A stretch of 34,407 nucleotides of DNA from Parcubacteria group bacterium GW2011_GWB1_40_14 (GTDB lineage: Bacteria > Patescibacteriota > Minisyncoccia > Terrybacterales > GWB1-40-14): NCBI GenBank assembly GCA_000996085.1, contig LBYG01000005.1, positions 1 to 34,407 on the forward strand. The letters are read 5' to 3'. A model generated the notes under the pieces. It did not search any database and was not told the origin of the DNA. It was given only the letters and a program-made list of their open reading frames with translations. Below are positions 6,943-14,576 of the stretch, one piece after another. Each line of letters opens with the position of its first letter. Positions within the stretch are counted from its first letter, which is position 1. The position numbers and the translations under genes are program-made.

Positions 6943-7455
6943 TTCAACATTCAATAATTCAACCTCAAATATCAATGTTGAGTTGGCTGGTATCGCACCG
7001 CCGCCGGCTACTCTGTCGCCATAACCTAATTCTGCCGGTATGGTTAATTTCCTTTTACCGCCTTCTTTCATGCCTGGAATACCTTGTTCCCAACCTTGAA
7101 TTACCGAACCCGTACCAATAGTAAATGAAAATGGCTGGTTTCGGTCATAGGAACTATCAAATTTTGTTCCATCCGTGAGCGTGCCTACATAATTCACAGA
7201 AACCGTATCTCCGGCTTTGGCTTCGGCTCCCGTACCTACCACCAAATCTTCTGTCTTAAATTCTTCATTCGCTGCCGGGCTAACATGCTCCATATTCATA
7301 TCTTCTGGTTGTTCGCCTGATTGTTGTTGCTCCATATTTGTATTTTTATCTTTTAAAAATGAATTAACAAAATATAATCCCAACGACATAATTATACCTA
7401 TTACAACCAGGCCTATAATGAAGTTTAACGTATTTATTTTTTGGATCTGAGTCAT
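6940..7455 (-). CDS. Membrane-anchored FKBP-type peptidyl-prolyl isomerase
   Basis: This 171-residue protein has an N-terminal membrane anchor (FIIGLVVIGIIMSLGLYFV, about 12-30) and a Gln/Met-rich acidic linker. A complete C-terminal FKBP domain follows (about 68-171), with VNYVGTLTDGTKFDSSYDR, FTIGTGSVIQGWEQGIPGM, the LTIPAELGYGD segment and GAIPANSTLIFEVELL. The aromatic and hydrophobic active-site residues (Tyr, Phe, Asp, Trp, Tyr) are present, so it should catalyse prolyl isomerisation. The domain topology places it outside the membrane as a foldase. The start ATG at 7455 is one base past element copy 3. Confidence 0.92.
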   Translation of the reverse strand: MTQIQKINTLNFIIGLVVIGIIMSLGLYFVNSFLKDKNTNMEQQQSGEQPEDMNMEHVSPAANEEFKTEDLVVGTGAEAKAGDTVSVNYVGTLTDGTKFDSSYDRNQPFSFTIGTGSVIQGWEQGIPGMKEGGKRKLTIPAELGYGDRVAGGGAIPANSTLIFEVELLNVE

Positions 7456-7456
7456 A

Positions 7457-7590
7457 CCAGGTAGTAGAAATTCGACTTTTCAACGATGAAGATTATCGAA
7501 TTTCTGGTTAAAAATAGTTTAATTTTAATTAATATTTCTAGCCAGTGTAGCTTGTTCGCTTACGCGAACAGTCGAATTTTCACTACCTGG
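7457..7590 (-). promoter_or_regulatory. Structured leader element, copy 3
   Basis: The minus-strand arms at 7590-7571 (CCAGGTAGTGAAAATTCGAC) and 7476-7457 (GTCGAATTTCTACTACCTGG) match the most common form. The hairpin TGTTCGC-GTAA-GCGAACA (GNRA loop, 7553-7570) abuts the 5' arm, and the interior is 76 nt. TATG is present on both sides. The 3' ATG starts the FKBP gene. The frame from the 5' ATG is 22 codons. Confidence 0.8.
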
Positions 7591-7638
7591 CATATATTTA
7601 AAGATTAAAATTTAATATATTAAAATTCTATCACCAAG

Positions 7639-7875
7639 TCATATAATTTCAATAGTTTTTCGGCGAGAACGCGTTCCTCCGATTATTTTTATCCTGCCTA
7701 CTGATATATCCAAATATTCCGCAATAAGTCTAATTAGCGCATGATTGGCTTTGCCTCCAACCGGTGCCGCTTTAACAGAAACCATGAATTCATTTACGTT
7801 TATCTTCTTTACAAGATCTTTTTTTGCTCCTGTTTTTATTTTTACAAATATTCTCATCTTGTAATATATTAACAT
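7639..7875 (-). CDS. DUF167 (YggU) family protein
   Basis: This small basic protein (78 residues from the first ATG, 72 from the ATG at 7857) matches the DUF167/YggU family. It has MRIFVKIKTGAKKDLVKK at the N-terminus, FMVSVKAAPVGGKANHALIRLIAEYL in the middle and the C-terminal IIGGTRSRRKTIEI. The KAAPVxGKAN block is the family hallmark. The biochemical role is unknown. The ATG at 7857 matches the usual family start; neither start has a visible Shine-Dalgarno sequence. It lies directly downstream of the cupredoxin terminator and upstream of element copy 3. Confidence 0.88.
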   Translation of the reverse strand: MLIYYKMRIFVKIKTGAKKDLVKKINVNEFMVSVKAAPVGGKANHALIRLIAEYLDISVGRIKIIGGTRSRRKTIEII

Positions 7876-7881
7876 ACAAAC

Positions 7882-7910
7882 AAAAAATCCGCGTATATTC
7901 GCGGATTTTT
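7882..7910 (-). terminator. Terminator of the cupredoxin gene
   Basis: The stem ATCCGCG / CGCGGAT with a 6-base loop has A-runs on one side and T-runs on the other, so it can work on both strands. On the minus strand it follows the cupredoxin stop by 14 bases. Confidence 0.75.
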
Positions 7911-7923
7911 CATTTGCTTTAAT

Positions 7924-8469
7924 TTATTGAACTATGACTTTCCCTTTCATCCACGGATGTGGTTTACATAAATAATTGAATTCCCCGGAGGTATTAAATG
8001 TATGAGAAAATGATTCTCCGTTACCCAATAGAACGCTATCTAATTCTATTCCGGATTCGCTGGTAACCGTATGCCCGGCAGAATCATTATTTGTCCAAAC
8101 AACTGTTGTTCCCGGACTAATATGTAATTCTGCGGGCACATAAGCAAAATTAGATATGGAAACATTTACAGTTACCGTAGCCGGAGGCGTTGGCGGAGTT
8201 GGCGGTGACGTTGTTGTAGTAGGCGGAGGCGTAACAGTTGTTGGAGGGGGCGGTGGCGTAGGAGTTACGGAATCATCCATCATCTCCATATCAGAATCAG
8301 ACATATCGTCCATGTCTGTGGGCGTATCTTCATTTTGGTTTACCGAAGACGGATTTTGATCCGAAAAAGTATCGGGTTGTTTAACTGACGAAGCCCAAAT
8401 TATACCGACAACAACAAGCACAGCAGTAGCCGCAATTCCCACTAACATTAAAAGTTTATTTTTAGGCAT
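7924..8469 (-). CDS. Membrane-anchored type 1 copper protein (cupredoxin/plastocyanin-like)
   Basis: This 181-residue protein has an N-terminal membrane helix (LLMLVGIAATAVLVVVGIIW, about 6-25), an acidic Met-rich stretch (DMDDMSDSDMEMMDD, about 53-67) and a long Pro/Thr linker (about 69-99). A cupredoxin domain follows, with the copper ligand His in AGHTV and the C-terminal C-x-x-x-H-x-x-M type site YLCKPHPWMKG (Cys, His, Met). It should bind copper for electron transfer or copper handling outside the membrane. The Met/Asp stretch could also bind copper ions (inference). The start ATG is one base past the divergent element copy 4, and a terminator follows. Confidence 0.9.
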   Translation of the reverse strand: MPKNKLLMLVGIAATAVLVVVGIIWASSVKQPDTFSDQNPSSVNQNEDTPTDMDDMSDSDMEMMDDSVTPTPPPPPTTVTPPPTTTTSPPTPPTPPATVTVNVSISNFAYVPAELHISPGTTVVWTNNDSAGHTVTSESGIELDSVLLGNGESFSHTFNTSGEFNYLCKPHPWMKGKVIVQ

Positions 8470-8470
8470 A

Positions 8471-8612
8471 CCCAGTATATCAACTTCGACAAAAATAAAT
8501 TATTAAAATAGTAATTTAATTTCTCGAATTGATCAGATTTAACCCAGTAAATAAACATGAACATCTTCCGGGTTGTCGCTCAAGCGACAACAGTCAAAGT
8601 TGTATTTCTGGG
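8471..8612 (-). promoter_or_regulatory. Structured leader element, copy 4 (divergent arms)
   Basis: The architecture matches the other copies but the arm sequences differ. On the minus strand CCCAGAAATACAACTTTGAC (8612-8593) pairs with GTCGAAGTTGATATACTGGG (8490-8471) apart from a small internal loop. The inner hairpin is longer (GTTGTCGC-TTGA-GCGACAAC, 8572-8591) and the interior is 81 nt. Arm changes occur on both sides and keep pairing at the outer CCCAG/CTGGG and inner CAACTT/GAAGTTG blocks. TATG is present on both sides; the 3' ATG starts the cupredoxin gene. Confidence 0.75.
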
Positions 8613-8672
8613 CATATATTTATAGTTAATTATAATCTATCCTCTTCAATATTGAAAAGATAATATATTAAT

Positions 8673-9002
8673 TTACCTGTTATCCCCCTCGCTGGCAATA
8701 ACTCCCCTTTCACGCCTGGATTTTAACTTTTCTAGATTCATCTTGGCTATATCTTCAAGCTTTAATCCTAATTCCGTTGCAAGCTGCGCTATATACCACA
8801 AAACATCCCCTAATTCCTTTGCGATCTCTATCTTTTTATCTTCGCTCATTATGCCCTTATCGTTCCTTATGACTTTTTTTATTTTTTCGGCAACTTCACC
8901 TGCTTCACCGGTCAAACCCAACACCGGATAAATATAATTATTATCCTTATCGGGATATTCAGCGGTTTTACGAGATTCTTTTTGATATTCTTCAAATGTC
9001 AT
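8673..9002 (-). CDS. MazG-like nucleotide pyrophosphohydrolase
   Basis: This 109-residue all-alpha protein has the MazG-type metal-binding motif. LTGEAGEVAEKIKKVIR (about 29-45) supplies the ExxE part, and EIAKELGDVLWYIAQLATELG (about 58-78) supplies the ExxxD part. Single-domain enzymes of this type hydrolyse NTPs or dNTPs to monophosphate and pyrophosphate, usually for nucleotide-pool cleaning; the specific substrate cannot be read from sequence. Its ATG overlaps the stop of the upstream cupin gene by 4 bases (ATGA), so the two form an operon. Element copy 4 and the cupredoxin gene follow downstream on the same strand. Confidence 0.9.
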   Translation of the reverse strand: MTFEEYQKESRKTAEYPDKDNNYIYPVLGLTGEAGEVAEKIKKVIRNDKGIMSEDKKIEIAKELGDVLWYIAQLATELGLKLEDIAKMNLEKLKSRRERGVIASEGDNR

Positions 9003-9292
9003 ATTTTTTCAGACCAAAAAAAGTTGCACCCGTTATTGCCTACTATTGCTGAATGGTGGATGTTGCCGGGAATTAAAATCCTGTCACGCGGACCGCAATG
9101 GAACGTTTCATCCCCAACCTTAACGGTCATAGTGCCATCCAAAAAAACCAAAAGTTTCCTGGTTTCATGGCTGTGCGTTGGATATTCAAAGCCGGCAGGT
9201 ACCGAAAAATACATGGGGCTAAAACCTTCTTTTTTTATCTCGGCAAATATCTGGTCTTTATCCATTGTCCTATAAAATCCCCTCTGATACAT
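8999..9292 (-). CDS. Small cupin-domain protein
   Basis: This 97-residue single cupin barrel contains the first motif region PTHSHETRKLLVFLDGTMTV (His-x-His and a downstream Glu as likely metal ligands) and the second motif PGNIHHSAIVG with further His. Such minimal cupins can bind a metal and act as isomerases, dioxygenases or sensors; sequence does not decide. An internal ATG at 9265 is an alternative start, but the AGGA before it is too close to be convincing. It is the first gene of a two-gene unit with MazG. The 137-base gap upstream to the DUF2207 stop holds a small AGCCG-GAA-CGGCT hairpin and no gene. Confidence 0.82.
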   Translation of the reverse strand: MYQRGFYRTMDKDQIFAEIKKEGFSPMYFSVPAGFEYPTHSHETRKLLVFLDGTMTVKVGDETFHCGPRDRILIPGNIHHSAIVGNNGCNFFWSEKI

Positions 9293-9429
9293 AAAATTAT
9301 TCTATCACACATTAAATGATTTACCGCGAAGCTGTGAGCGTCATTAGGGCGAAGACCGATTTAGCCGGAACGGCTATATAAATGGAGGGGTCCCTGCAGA
9401 CGCGAACGGCTTTGAGGTAAATTAAAATC

Positions 9430-11238
9430 CTACCAACTGCCTCCTCCACCTCCGCCAAATCCGCCCCCGCTAAAACCTCCGCCTCCCCCTGAAGAGGACG
9501 GCGGCGGAGCAGAAAACGTAGAATTCATATCAGAAACCGTATCATTCATAAGAGACGTAAATGCTATAGCATTCCAGCCAGATATGGTTCCGCCTTGATA
9601 CCAGGATAGTGCGGGAATAGTTAAACTTTCAAACTGTTTTGCCCATTCTTTCTCAACTCCCAAAACCATCGCAAAAGGCAAAAACTTTTCGAATAATTCC
9701 GGAGTGCGTGTCGGAGGATTATGAAATTTTATACGGTCTTTTTCAGCCACAGAAAGATATTGTTTAAAACCGGCAATATGCTCATAAGCAAGACGGCCTT
9801 TTAACGAACGACACGGCATAAACCAACCAAATACTACGGCAATTAATCCGCTCAAAAACATGGCACCAACACCTGTCGCGTTTAAATCTTTGCCGATAAA
9901 AACCGTGAAAAAACCCAAAAGAACAACTAATGCTATTCCGGAAGCGATTGCTTTGAGGCGTGCTTTTTGAGGGTTTTGCGGAAAATAACTCTTAAGTACT
10001 AACGATTCATATAAGGCGCTATCTATTTCACTTATATGTTCATAAAATGCTCCGTCTTTAAGCTCTGAAACTTTTTTAGATGGCGATCCCGGAGTTAAGA
10101 TCCCCAGGGCGTCTAAAAGTTTTGTTTCCCAGTCATTGGGCGTGCGCGGAAATTCAGCAGAACGTATAAATTCCCAGTCTTTTTTTTGTTTAAACCCGAA
10201 CAATCCCTGCTCTTTTGTTTCTAAAAGTTTTATTTTAAGAAAACCTTCCATTGCAAGATTAATGACTCCGGCTCCCAGATCGCTGTTGTCCGAACTTTGG
10301 TCATATATAACCCCAACCTCAAGCGGTGAAAGTTTATCCGGCGCTTCATATTGCGGAACTATAGTATTTCTTCCTTTCGGATCCCGCCCGCGTTTCCACC
10401 AAAAAATACCGTAAACCAAAAAGTATAGTATCGGCAAAAACAAAATTGCGTTATCGCCTATAAACCAAAGAATATTCCGGGTCATTCCCGGCTCAACCAA
10501 AATTCCGCGCGGCCATTGAACCACGATTGTAAAACCTTCCCCCGGTAAAACGACCCCGCTGTCAGTACGGAAAACAATACCGGTTTTGGGGTCATAAACA
10601 GAACTGCAATCCTCTGTTTCGCTTCCATATATACCAACAAAACATGCGACCTTAAGTTTTTCTACAGCTACCTCTTCGGGAAGAACTACCCGCGCCTCAA
10701 CTCCCTTAATTTCAGCCAGCCATCTGTCTCCTGTTACATTCCAATATAATTCTACCTCGTCGTTTGGATTAAAAAGAATAGCCCGATTTACGGTATAAGT
10801 AATTATATATGTATGTTCTCCGCTGATTAGAACTTCTGCGTCGCCTATTTTTATCTGTATATCGTTATTTTCTTTACTAACCTTATAATCATAACCTGCG
10901 CCATTCTCATCTGTTACGGATAAAACTTTAAGACGCACAGAAAAATCATTCAAGTTTGTACTATAAGTTATGGGAATATCACGATATATTCCATGTTTCT
11001 GGTTTACACCAAAATCATATACAATTTGCTCGGTAACCTTTATTGAAGCATCCTCCTGAACAACAATAGTTGAAACAAAATTATTTATAACCTCATCATA
11101 CCCGGCAGAATCTGATTCCTGGGCATTTGCGTAATTTGATTCGGATATATCAAAAACCAAACCGAAATTAACGACAAAAGCAACAGCCAAAGCTGCTGCC
11201 GTCATTGATATTTTAGATAAACCTCGAATTAACAACAC
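9430..11238 (-). CDS. DUF2207 family membrane protein
   Basis: This 602-residue protein starts with a signal segment (residues about 10-33) and a large extracytoplasmic DUF2207 domain (about 45-250; ITEQIVYDFG-type strand, GIYRDIPITY, YWNVTGDRWL). A membrane helix follows (about 260-280; ILFLPILYFLVYGIFWWKRGRDP), then a cytoplasmic region, two more helices (about 430-475) and a Gly/Ser-rich tail ending FGGGGGGSW. The glycine tail and the GRDPKGRNTIVPQYEAP junction are typical of this family. Function is unknown; it is very common in CPR bacteria. The start is GTG at 11238 with weak AAAGG upstream. It follows the glycosylase gene by 12 bases, so the two form an operon. Confidence 0.92.
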   Translation of the reverse strand: MLLIRGLSKISMTAAALAVAFVVNFGLVFDISESNYANAQESDSAGYDEVINNFVSTIVVQEDASIKVTEQIVYDFGVNQKHGIYRDIPITYSTNLNDFSVRLKVLSVTDENGAGYDYKVSKENNDIQIKIGDAEVLISGEHTYIITYTVNRAILFNPNDEVELYWNVTGDRWLAEIKGVEARVVLPEEVAVEKLKVACFVGIYGSETEDCSSVYDPKTGIVFRTDSGVVLPGEGFTIVVQWPRGILVEPGMTRNILWFIGDNAILFLPILYFLVYGIFWWKRGRDPKGRNTIVPQYEAPDKLSPLEVGVIYDQSSDNSDLGAGVINLAMEGFLKIKLLETKEQGLFGFKQKKDWEFIRSAEFPRTPNDWETKLLDALGILTPGSPSKKVSELKDGAFYEHISEIDSALYESLVLKSYFPQNPQKARLKAIASGIALVVLLGFFTVFIGKDLNATGVGAMFLSGLIAVVFGWFMPCRSLKGRLAYEHIAGFKQYLSVAEKDRIKFHNPPTRTPELFEKFLPFAMVLGVEKEWAKQFESLTIPALSWYQGGTISGWNAIAFTSLMNDTVSDMNSTFSAPPPSSSGGGGGFSGGGFGGGGGGSW

Positions 11239-11250
11239 GCCTTTATTTTA

Positions 11251-11880
11251 TCACAAAGTCTTCTTTTTTGAGTCCAGACTGGCCCAAAGATATCGACACG
11301 CATATGTACGGTAAGGACGCCACCGCTCTGAAAGTTGAAGTGCTTTTTTGTGTTCCGGATGCTTTTTTAAACGATATGCTTTTTGTATCGCATTTTTAAG
11401 TCCCAGATCACCAAAAGAAAAAACATCTTCGCGTCCCATGGCAAACATAAGGAACATTTCTGCGGTCCATTGACCTATGCCCCTAACCTGCACCAATTGG
11501 CTTATTATTTCTTCATCAGACATTTTATTGAATTGCTTAAAATAAAGTTTTTTCTTTTCAACGGCTTCAGCCAAATTGCGTACATATGTTGCTTTCTGAA
11601 AAGACATGCCCACAGCGCGCATTCTGGCTTCTCTCACGCGTAATACCTGTTTTGGTCCGGGAAAATTTTTGGAAGGAAAAAGATTACGGAAACGTTTTAT
11701 TATCGTATCGGCTGCTTTCCCCGATAACTGTTGGCTTATGATTGATTCTACGAGAGCACGAAAATAATCTTTTTCGGGTTTAAAATTTGATAGTTCAACG
11801 CGGGAAATTATGCCGGCAAGTACCGGATCCGAATTGCTAAGATATTCTTCTGCTGTTTGTTGTTTTCTGTTTTTTGTCAT
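11251..11880 (-). CDS. AlkA-like DNA-3-methyladenine glycosylase (HhH-GPD superfamily)
   Basis: This 209-residue base-excision repair enzyme has an N-terminal helical part with VESIISQQLSGKAADTIIKR (about 48-67). The helix-hairpin-helix follows as LVQVRGIGQWTAEMFLMF (about 130-147), and the catalytic loop EDVFSFGDLGL has the conserved Asp that activates base removal. There are no Cys ligands for an Fe-S cluster, so it belongs to the AlkA/MAG side rather than EndoIII. It excises alkylated purines. The start ATG at 11880 is one base past element copy 5. Its gene is followed by DUF2207 in the same operon. Confidence 0.9.
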   Translation of the reverse strand: MTKNRKQQTAEEYLSNSDPVLAGIISRVELSNFKPEKDYFRALVESIISQQLSGKAADTIIKRFRNLFPSKNFPGPKQVLRVREARMRAVGMSFQKATYVRNLAEAVEKKKLYFKQFNKMSDEEIISQLVQVRGIGQWTAEMFLMFAMGREDVFSFGDLGLKNAIQKAYRLKKHPEHKKALQLSERWRPYRTYACRYLWASLDSKKKTL

Positions 11881-11881
11881 A

Positions 11882-12022
11882 CCAGGTAGTAGAAATTCGA
11901 CTAAATAAATCTAGTTAGATTTTAACTTTTACCTAAACTTTTCTTTGGTTCTAATCAACCGTTACCAAATAATTTTATCGCGTCGTTCCGCTTTGCGGAA
12001 CAGTCGAATTTTCACTACCTGG
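11882..12022 (-). promoter_or_regulatory. Structured leader element, copy 5
   Basis: The arms at 12022-12003 and 11901-11882 are identical to copy 3. The inner hairpin has changed on both sides, to GTTCCGC-AAA-GCGGAAC (11985-12001), a compensatory change compared with GTTCGC/GCGAAC. The 83-nt interior holds its own small hairpins (AAATCT-AACT-AGATTT and TTTGGT/ACCAAA). The element lies after the terminator of the upstream gene, so its own promoter must be near 12030-12060. The 3' ATG starts the glycosylase gene. Confidence 0.8.
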
Positions 12023-12066
12023 CATAAATCCAAACTATCAAAATAACTACTTGAACGCAAACCAAA

Positions 12067-12102
12067 TAAAAAATCCCGTCCGTTAACTAACGGAATCGGG
12101 AT
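12067..12102 (-). terminator. Terminator of the 12103 gene
   Basis: On the minus strand the stem has ATCCCG and CCGTTA blocks pairing with TAACGG and CGGGAT, and TTTTTTATTT follows. It begins immediately after the stop codon. Confidence 0.75.
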
Positions 12103-12780
12103 TTATTTTTCTTTTCTCGTGCCCATGAATTCTTTTACCCAATCGGGCAGATCCGGGATCTTGTCTTCCAATAAGCCATAAAGCATTGTTGGTTCTTCAT
12201 CGTTTGGCCAATTACACAAGGGTGCCGTGGTTTCAACCAACTGCAAACGCGTTACCAAAGCTTCATTTACACCGAAATAAAACTGCATTTTATCGCCGTA
12301 AAAAGAAAAGCTTATTTGCCCTAAAAACTGATACCAATCAAAACCCTCGCGCAAACCTGAAACATCAATTGAACCGTAAATTTTACCGCTTCCGATTATT
12401 TGATTTTTTTGCGGGTCAGTCGGAACATAAGAGTTTGCGCAAATAAGAAGTTTCTTTTCAGGATGCGCAGCGATTACGTTTGTTGGCGAAACAACGATAC
12501 CGTCCTCCCGCTCTTCAATACTTCTTTTGCTCTGAATGATCTTAAAACCAAGGTCAAATATGATTTTCAAAAAATCATTCCAGAAAATACCGGCATGCGT
12601 ATCGCCGATCTCAGCTAAAATAGCGCGCTTGCGCATTTTGTTCTGTTGCAAACAGGTAAAACCCAATTGGATTGTTTCCGCATCATCTGCGTATGATTTT
12701 CCGGTTATTTTTTCGGCTGTATCCAGAGAGTCAAACATCAAAGCTTTAAGGGCGCGTTGTCTAAGCTGTTCGTCGCTCAT
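12103..12780 (-). CDS. Hypothetical protein, 225 aa
   Basis: This is a soluble acidic protein with no signal peptide. An N-terminal helical part (EQLRQRALKALMFDSLDTAEKITG) precedes a mixed alpha/beta body with ILAEIGDTHAGIFWNDFLKIIFDLGFKII, VIAAHPEKKLLICANSY and GSGKIYGSIDVSGLREGFDWYQ. I do not recognise the family. AGGA six bases before the ATG supports the start. It has its own terminator, and the region upstream is divergent with the flavodoxin gene at 12921. The body reads as a conserved globular domain rather than a chance frame, but no function can be assigned. Confidence 0.75.
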   Translation of the reverse strand: MSDEQLRQRALKALMFDSLDTAEKITGKSYADDAETIQLGFTCLQQNKMRKRAILAEIGDTHAGIFWNDFLKIIFDLGFKIIQSKRSIEEREDGIVVSPTNVIAAHPEKKLLICANSYVPTDPQKNQIIGSGKIYGSIDVSGLREGFDWYQFLGQISFSFYGDKMQFYFGVNEALVTRLQLVETTAPLCNWPNDEEPTMLYGLLEDKIPDLPDWVKEFMGTRKEK

Positions 12781-12865
12781 CTCTTGTCCTATTTTTTAAG
12801 GAATTGTTATTATTTACTATAAAATATATTTACTAAATAGTCAAATAAAATATGCTGTTTCTTTG

Positions 12866-12893
12866 TTGACCGGTTAAAAACCTGTGTTAAACT
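12866..12893 (+). promoter_or_regulatory. Probable promoter of the flavodoxin gene
   Basis: TTGACC (12866-12871), a 16-bp spacer and TAAACT (12888-12893) form a near-consensus pair 28 bases upstream of the ATG at 12921. A GGAG Shine-Dalgarno sequence lies eight bases before that ATG. Confidence 0.55.
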
Positions 12894-12920
12894 TGTGGTA
12901 AAAGTACCGGAGCTTAAGCA

Positions 12921-13448
12921 ATGGCTCAAGAAAATGAAAATACGGCTGTTTTGATCTTATACGACAGCAAAAGCAAAATGGTACAAGTGCTTGCAAATTG
13001 CATAGCCAACGGTGTTCTCCAGGTTCCTGGCGCGCATCCTAAGATATGCTCTCTTAATAAAACCGAACCCTCAGCACTCCTTGAAGCTGATGCCCTGGCA
13101 GTAGGATGTCCCAACTTCAGCGGCATAACCGCGGAACTTAAAGGTTGGTTCGATAACACCGGACATCTTTGGGAAACCGGCGCATTTGCAGGAAAACCAG
13201 CATGCGCATTCACTACAAGCTGGTCCCGCTCTGCAGGAACCGAAGCGACCTTACTGCAAATTATGCACTTACTTTTAGCTAACGGCTGCTATATTGTGGG
13301 TCTTCCCTGGACCGATGCCATGAAAGAATCCGGCTCTTATTACGGCGCAACCGCTCACGGTAAGGTCACTCCACAGGACCGCGCTCAGGCACGCGCACTA
13401 GGCAAGCGCTTGGCGCAATTGGCCGTAACAATAAAACAAAATAAATAA
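12921..13448 (+). CDS. Flavodoxin-fold / WrbA-like NAD(P)H-quinone oxidoreductase
   Basis: This 175-residue flavodoxin-like protein binds FMN. It has an N-terminal strand and phosphate loop (VLILYDSKSKMVQVLANCIANGV), a middle segment ALAVGCPNFSGITAELKGWFDNTG, an FMN-facing loop (KPACAFTTSWSRSAGTEATLLQI) and the C-terminal GSYYGATAHGKVTPQDRAQARALGKRLA. The P-x-x-x-G and Gly-Ala-Thr segments resemble WrbA. A likely role is two-electron quinone reduction or oxidative-stress defence. GGAG before the ATG supports the start. It is monocistronic with its own promoter and terminator, and is more GC-rich than its minus-strand neighbours. Confidence 0.85.
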   Translation: MAQENENTAVLILYDSKSKMVQVLANCIANGVLQVPGAHPKICSLNKTEPSALLEADALAVGCPNFSGITAELKGWFDNTGHLWETGAFAGKPACAFTTSWSRSAGTEATLLQIMHLLLANGCYIVGLPWTDAMKESGSYYGATAHGKVTPQDRAQARALGKRLAQLAVTIKQNK

Positions 13449-13470
13449 TCCCGTTCAAACGGGATTTTTA
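13448..13470 (+). terminator. Terminator of the flavodoxin gene
   Basis: The stem ATCCCGT-TCAA-ACGGGAT is followed by TTTTTAATTT. It begins at the stop codon. Confidence 0.8.
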
Positions 13471-13496
13471 ATTTATTGTTTACATTAAAATAAAAG

Positions 13497-14435
13497 TTAA
13501 ATACCGCACTTTTCTTGAATGGCAGAAATATCGCTTTCAGAAAGTTTTTCGGTTAACCCTTCATTTAATTTATACATTATATCCGTGGGTTCTTCGGAAT
13601 GCTCAAGACCCAAAGCATGCCCCATCTCATGCGTTAAAACCCGGACAAGTTGGGCGCGGTCTTCAAACTGATAAATATTAATTTCCTGTCCGCCGATATC
13701 GCTTTTATATAAACCCTGCTGGAAAACCTCGCCACGCTCTCCGTTTATATTATTATAACGCGTAGCATCAAGATTAAGGGCTGAAGCCATCTGATTTATT
13801 ATTGAAACTAAAGCATTTATATCTTTGGCTAGTTCATTTAATTGCTCGGCTGTCTGATTTAATTTTTCAGCTAAGGCATCTAAAGCTTCTTTTTCCCGGT
13901 TCAGTTTTTCATATTCGCCTTTAGGCGCTCCACCCCGGCTATTCCAATATTCAACCAGCTCTTCATATGCTTTTTTGCGCTGATTAAAACTGCTTAAAGC
14001 TTGTTCGTATTGTGTTTTAAGGAAGTTATAAGAATTTTTCATGCTGTCGTATTGGCTGGAAAGCTTGTCATAGGTCACCTTATCAGTGCTTATGTTAATG
14101 CCCAATTTTTTTAAGCGTTCAGTAGCTTCCTGACGATAATCATAAATTAAATTTATTTTAAGATATCCGTCTTCCTTATACATAAAAAGTTCTTTGGCTA
14201 CAGGAGTTTCCCAAATCTTTTCAGCCTCACTCACCGCGGAAAGAAATTGCTGCTCGGTCAACCCAAACTCGGGACTAAATTCTTCCAACGCATACTCAAT
14301 AGGCGCTTTACACGGCAGATATCGCTGATTTAGAGAACGAAAAACCATCATAACCTTGTCGTTATAAAAATAAAAAACGCTTCCAAGGACCGCAACCAGA
14401 ACAATTAATTTAATTGAGGCAAAAATCTTACCCAT
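13497..14435 (-). CDS. Membrane-anchored matrixin-like metalloprotease with coiled coil
   Basis: This protein has about 312 residues. An N-terminal signal-anchor (FASIKLIVLVAVLGSVFYFY) is followed by a region with two cysteines and a long predicted coiled coil (about residues 105-215; heptad-like KLSSQYDSMKNSYNFLKTQ and LDALAEKLNQTAEQLNELAK). The C-terminal catalytic core is THEMGHALGLEHS then DIMY, the classic HExxHxxGxxH zinc site and Met-turn of M10 metzincins. No propeptide cysteine switch is evident. The coiled coil suggests oligomerisation or surface projection (inference). An upstream start at 14453 is possible, but MGKIFASIK at 14435 gives the more natural signal sequence. Convergent with the flavodoxin gene. 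Confidence 0.85.
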   Translation of the reverse strand: MGKIFASIKLIVLVAVLGSVFYFYNDKVMMVFRSLNQRYLPCKAPIEYALEEFSPEFGLTEQQFLSAVSEAEKIWETPVAKELFMYKEDGYLKINLIYDYRQEATERLKKLGINISTDKVTYDKLSSQYDSMKNSYNFLKTQYEQALSSFNQRKKAYEELVEYWNSRGGAPKGEYEKLNREKEALDALAEKLNQTAEQLNELAKDINALVSIINQMASALNLDATRYNNINGERGEVFQQGLYKSDIGGQEINIYQFEDRAQLVRVLTHEMGHALGLEHSEEPTDIMYKLNEGLTEKLSESDISAIQEKCGI

Positions 14436-14576
14436 AATAACCATTATACACAATGAAACTATTATTTTTAATTTCTAACACCGATATAAGATTTTATTGA
14501 CGGGTTATTGTCTATAACCTATCGTAAAGCCTAGATAAACCTTGATAATTTAATATACGTTCACAAAGGAGAACCG

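Noticed and set aside
6667..6957. 96-residue plus-strand frame covering the SpoU 5' end and the GC repeat
   Set aside because: Half of it is antisense to a certain gene and the rest translates the degenerate repeat tract; no promoter or ribosome site supports it.
8156..8359. Gly/Val-rich frame on the plus strand
   Set aside because: It is the complement of the Pro/Thr linker of the cupredoxin gene; the repetitive composition explains the open frame.
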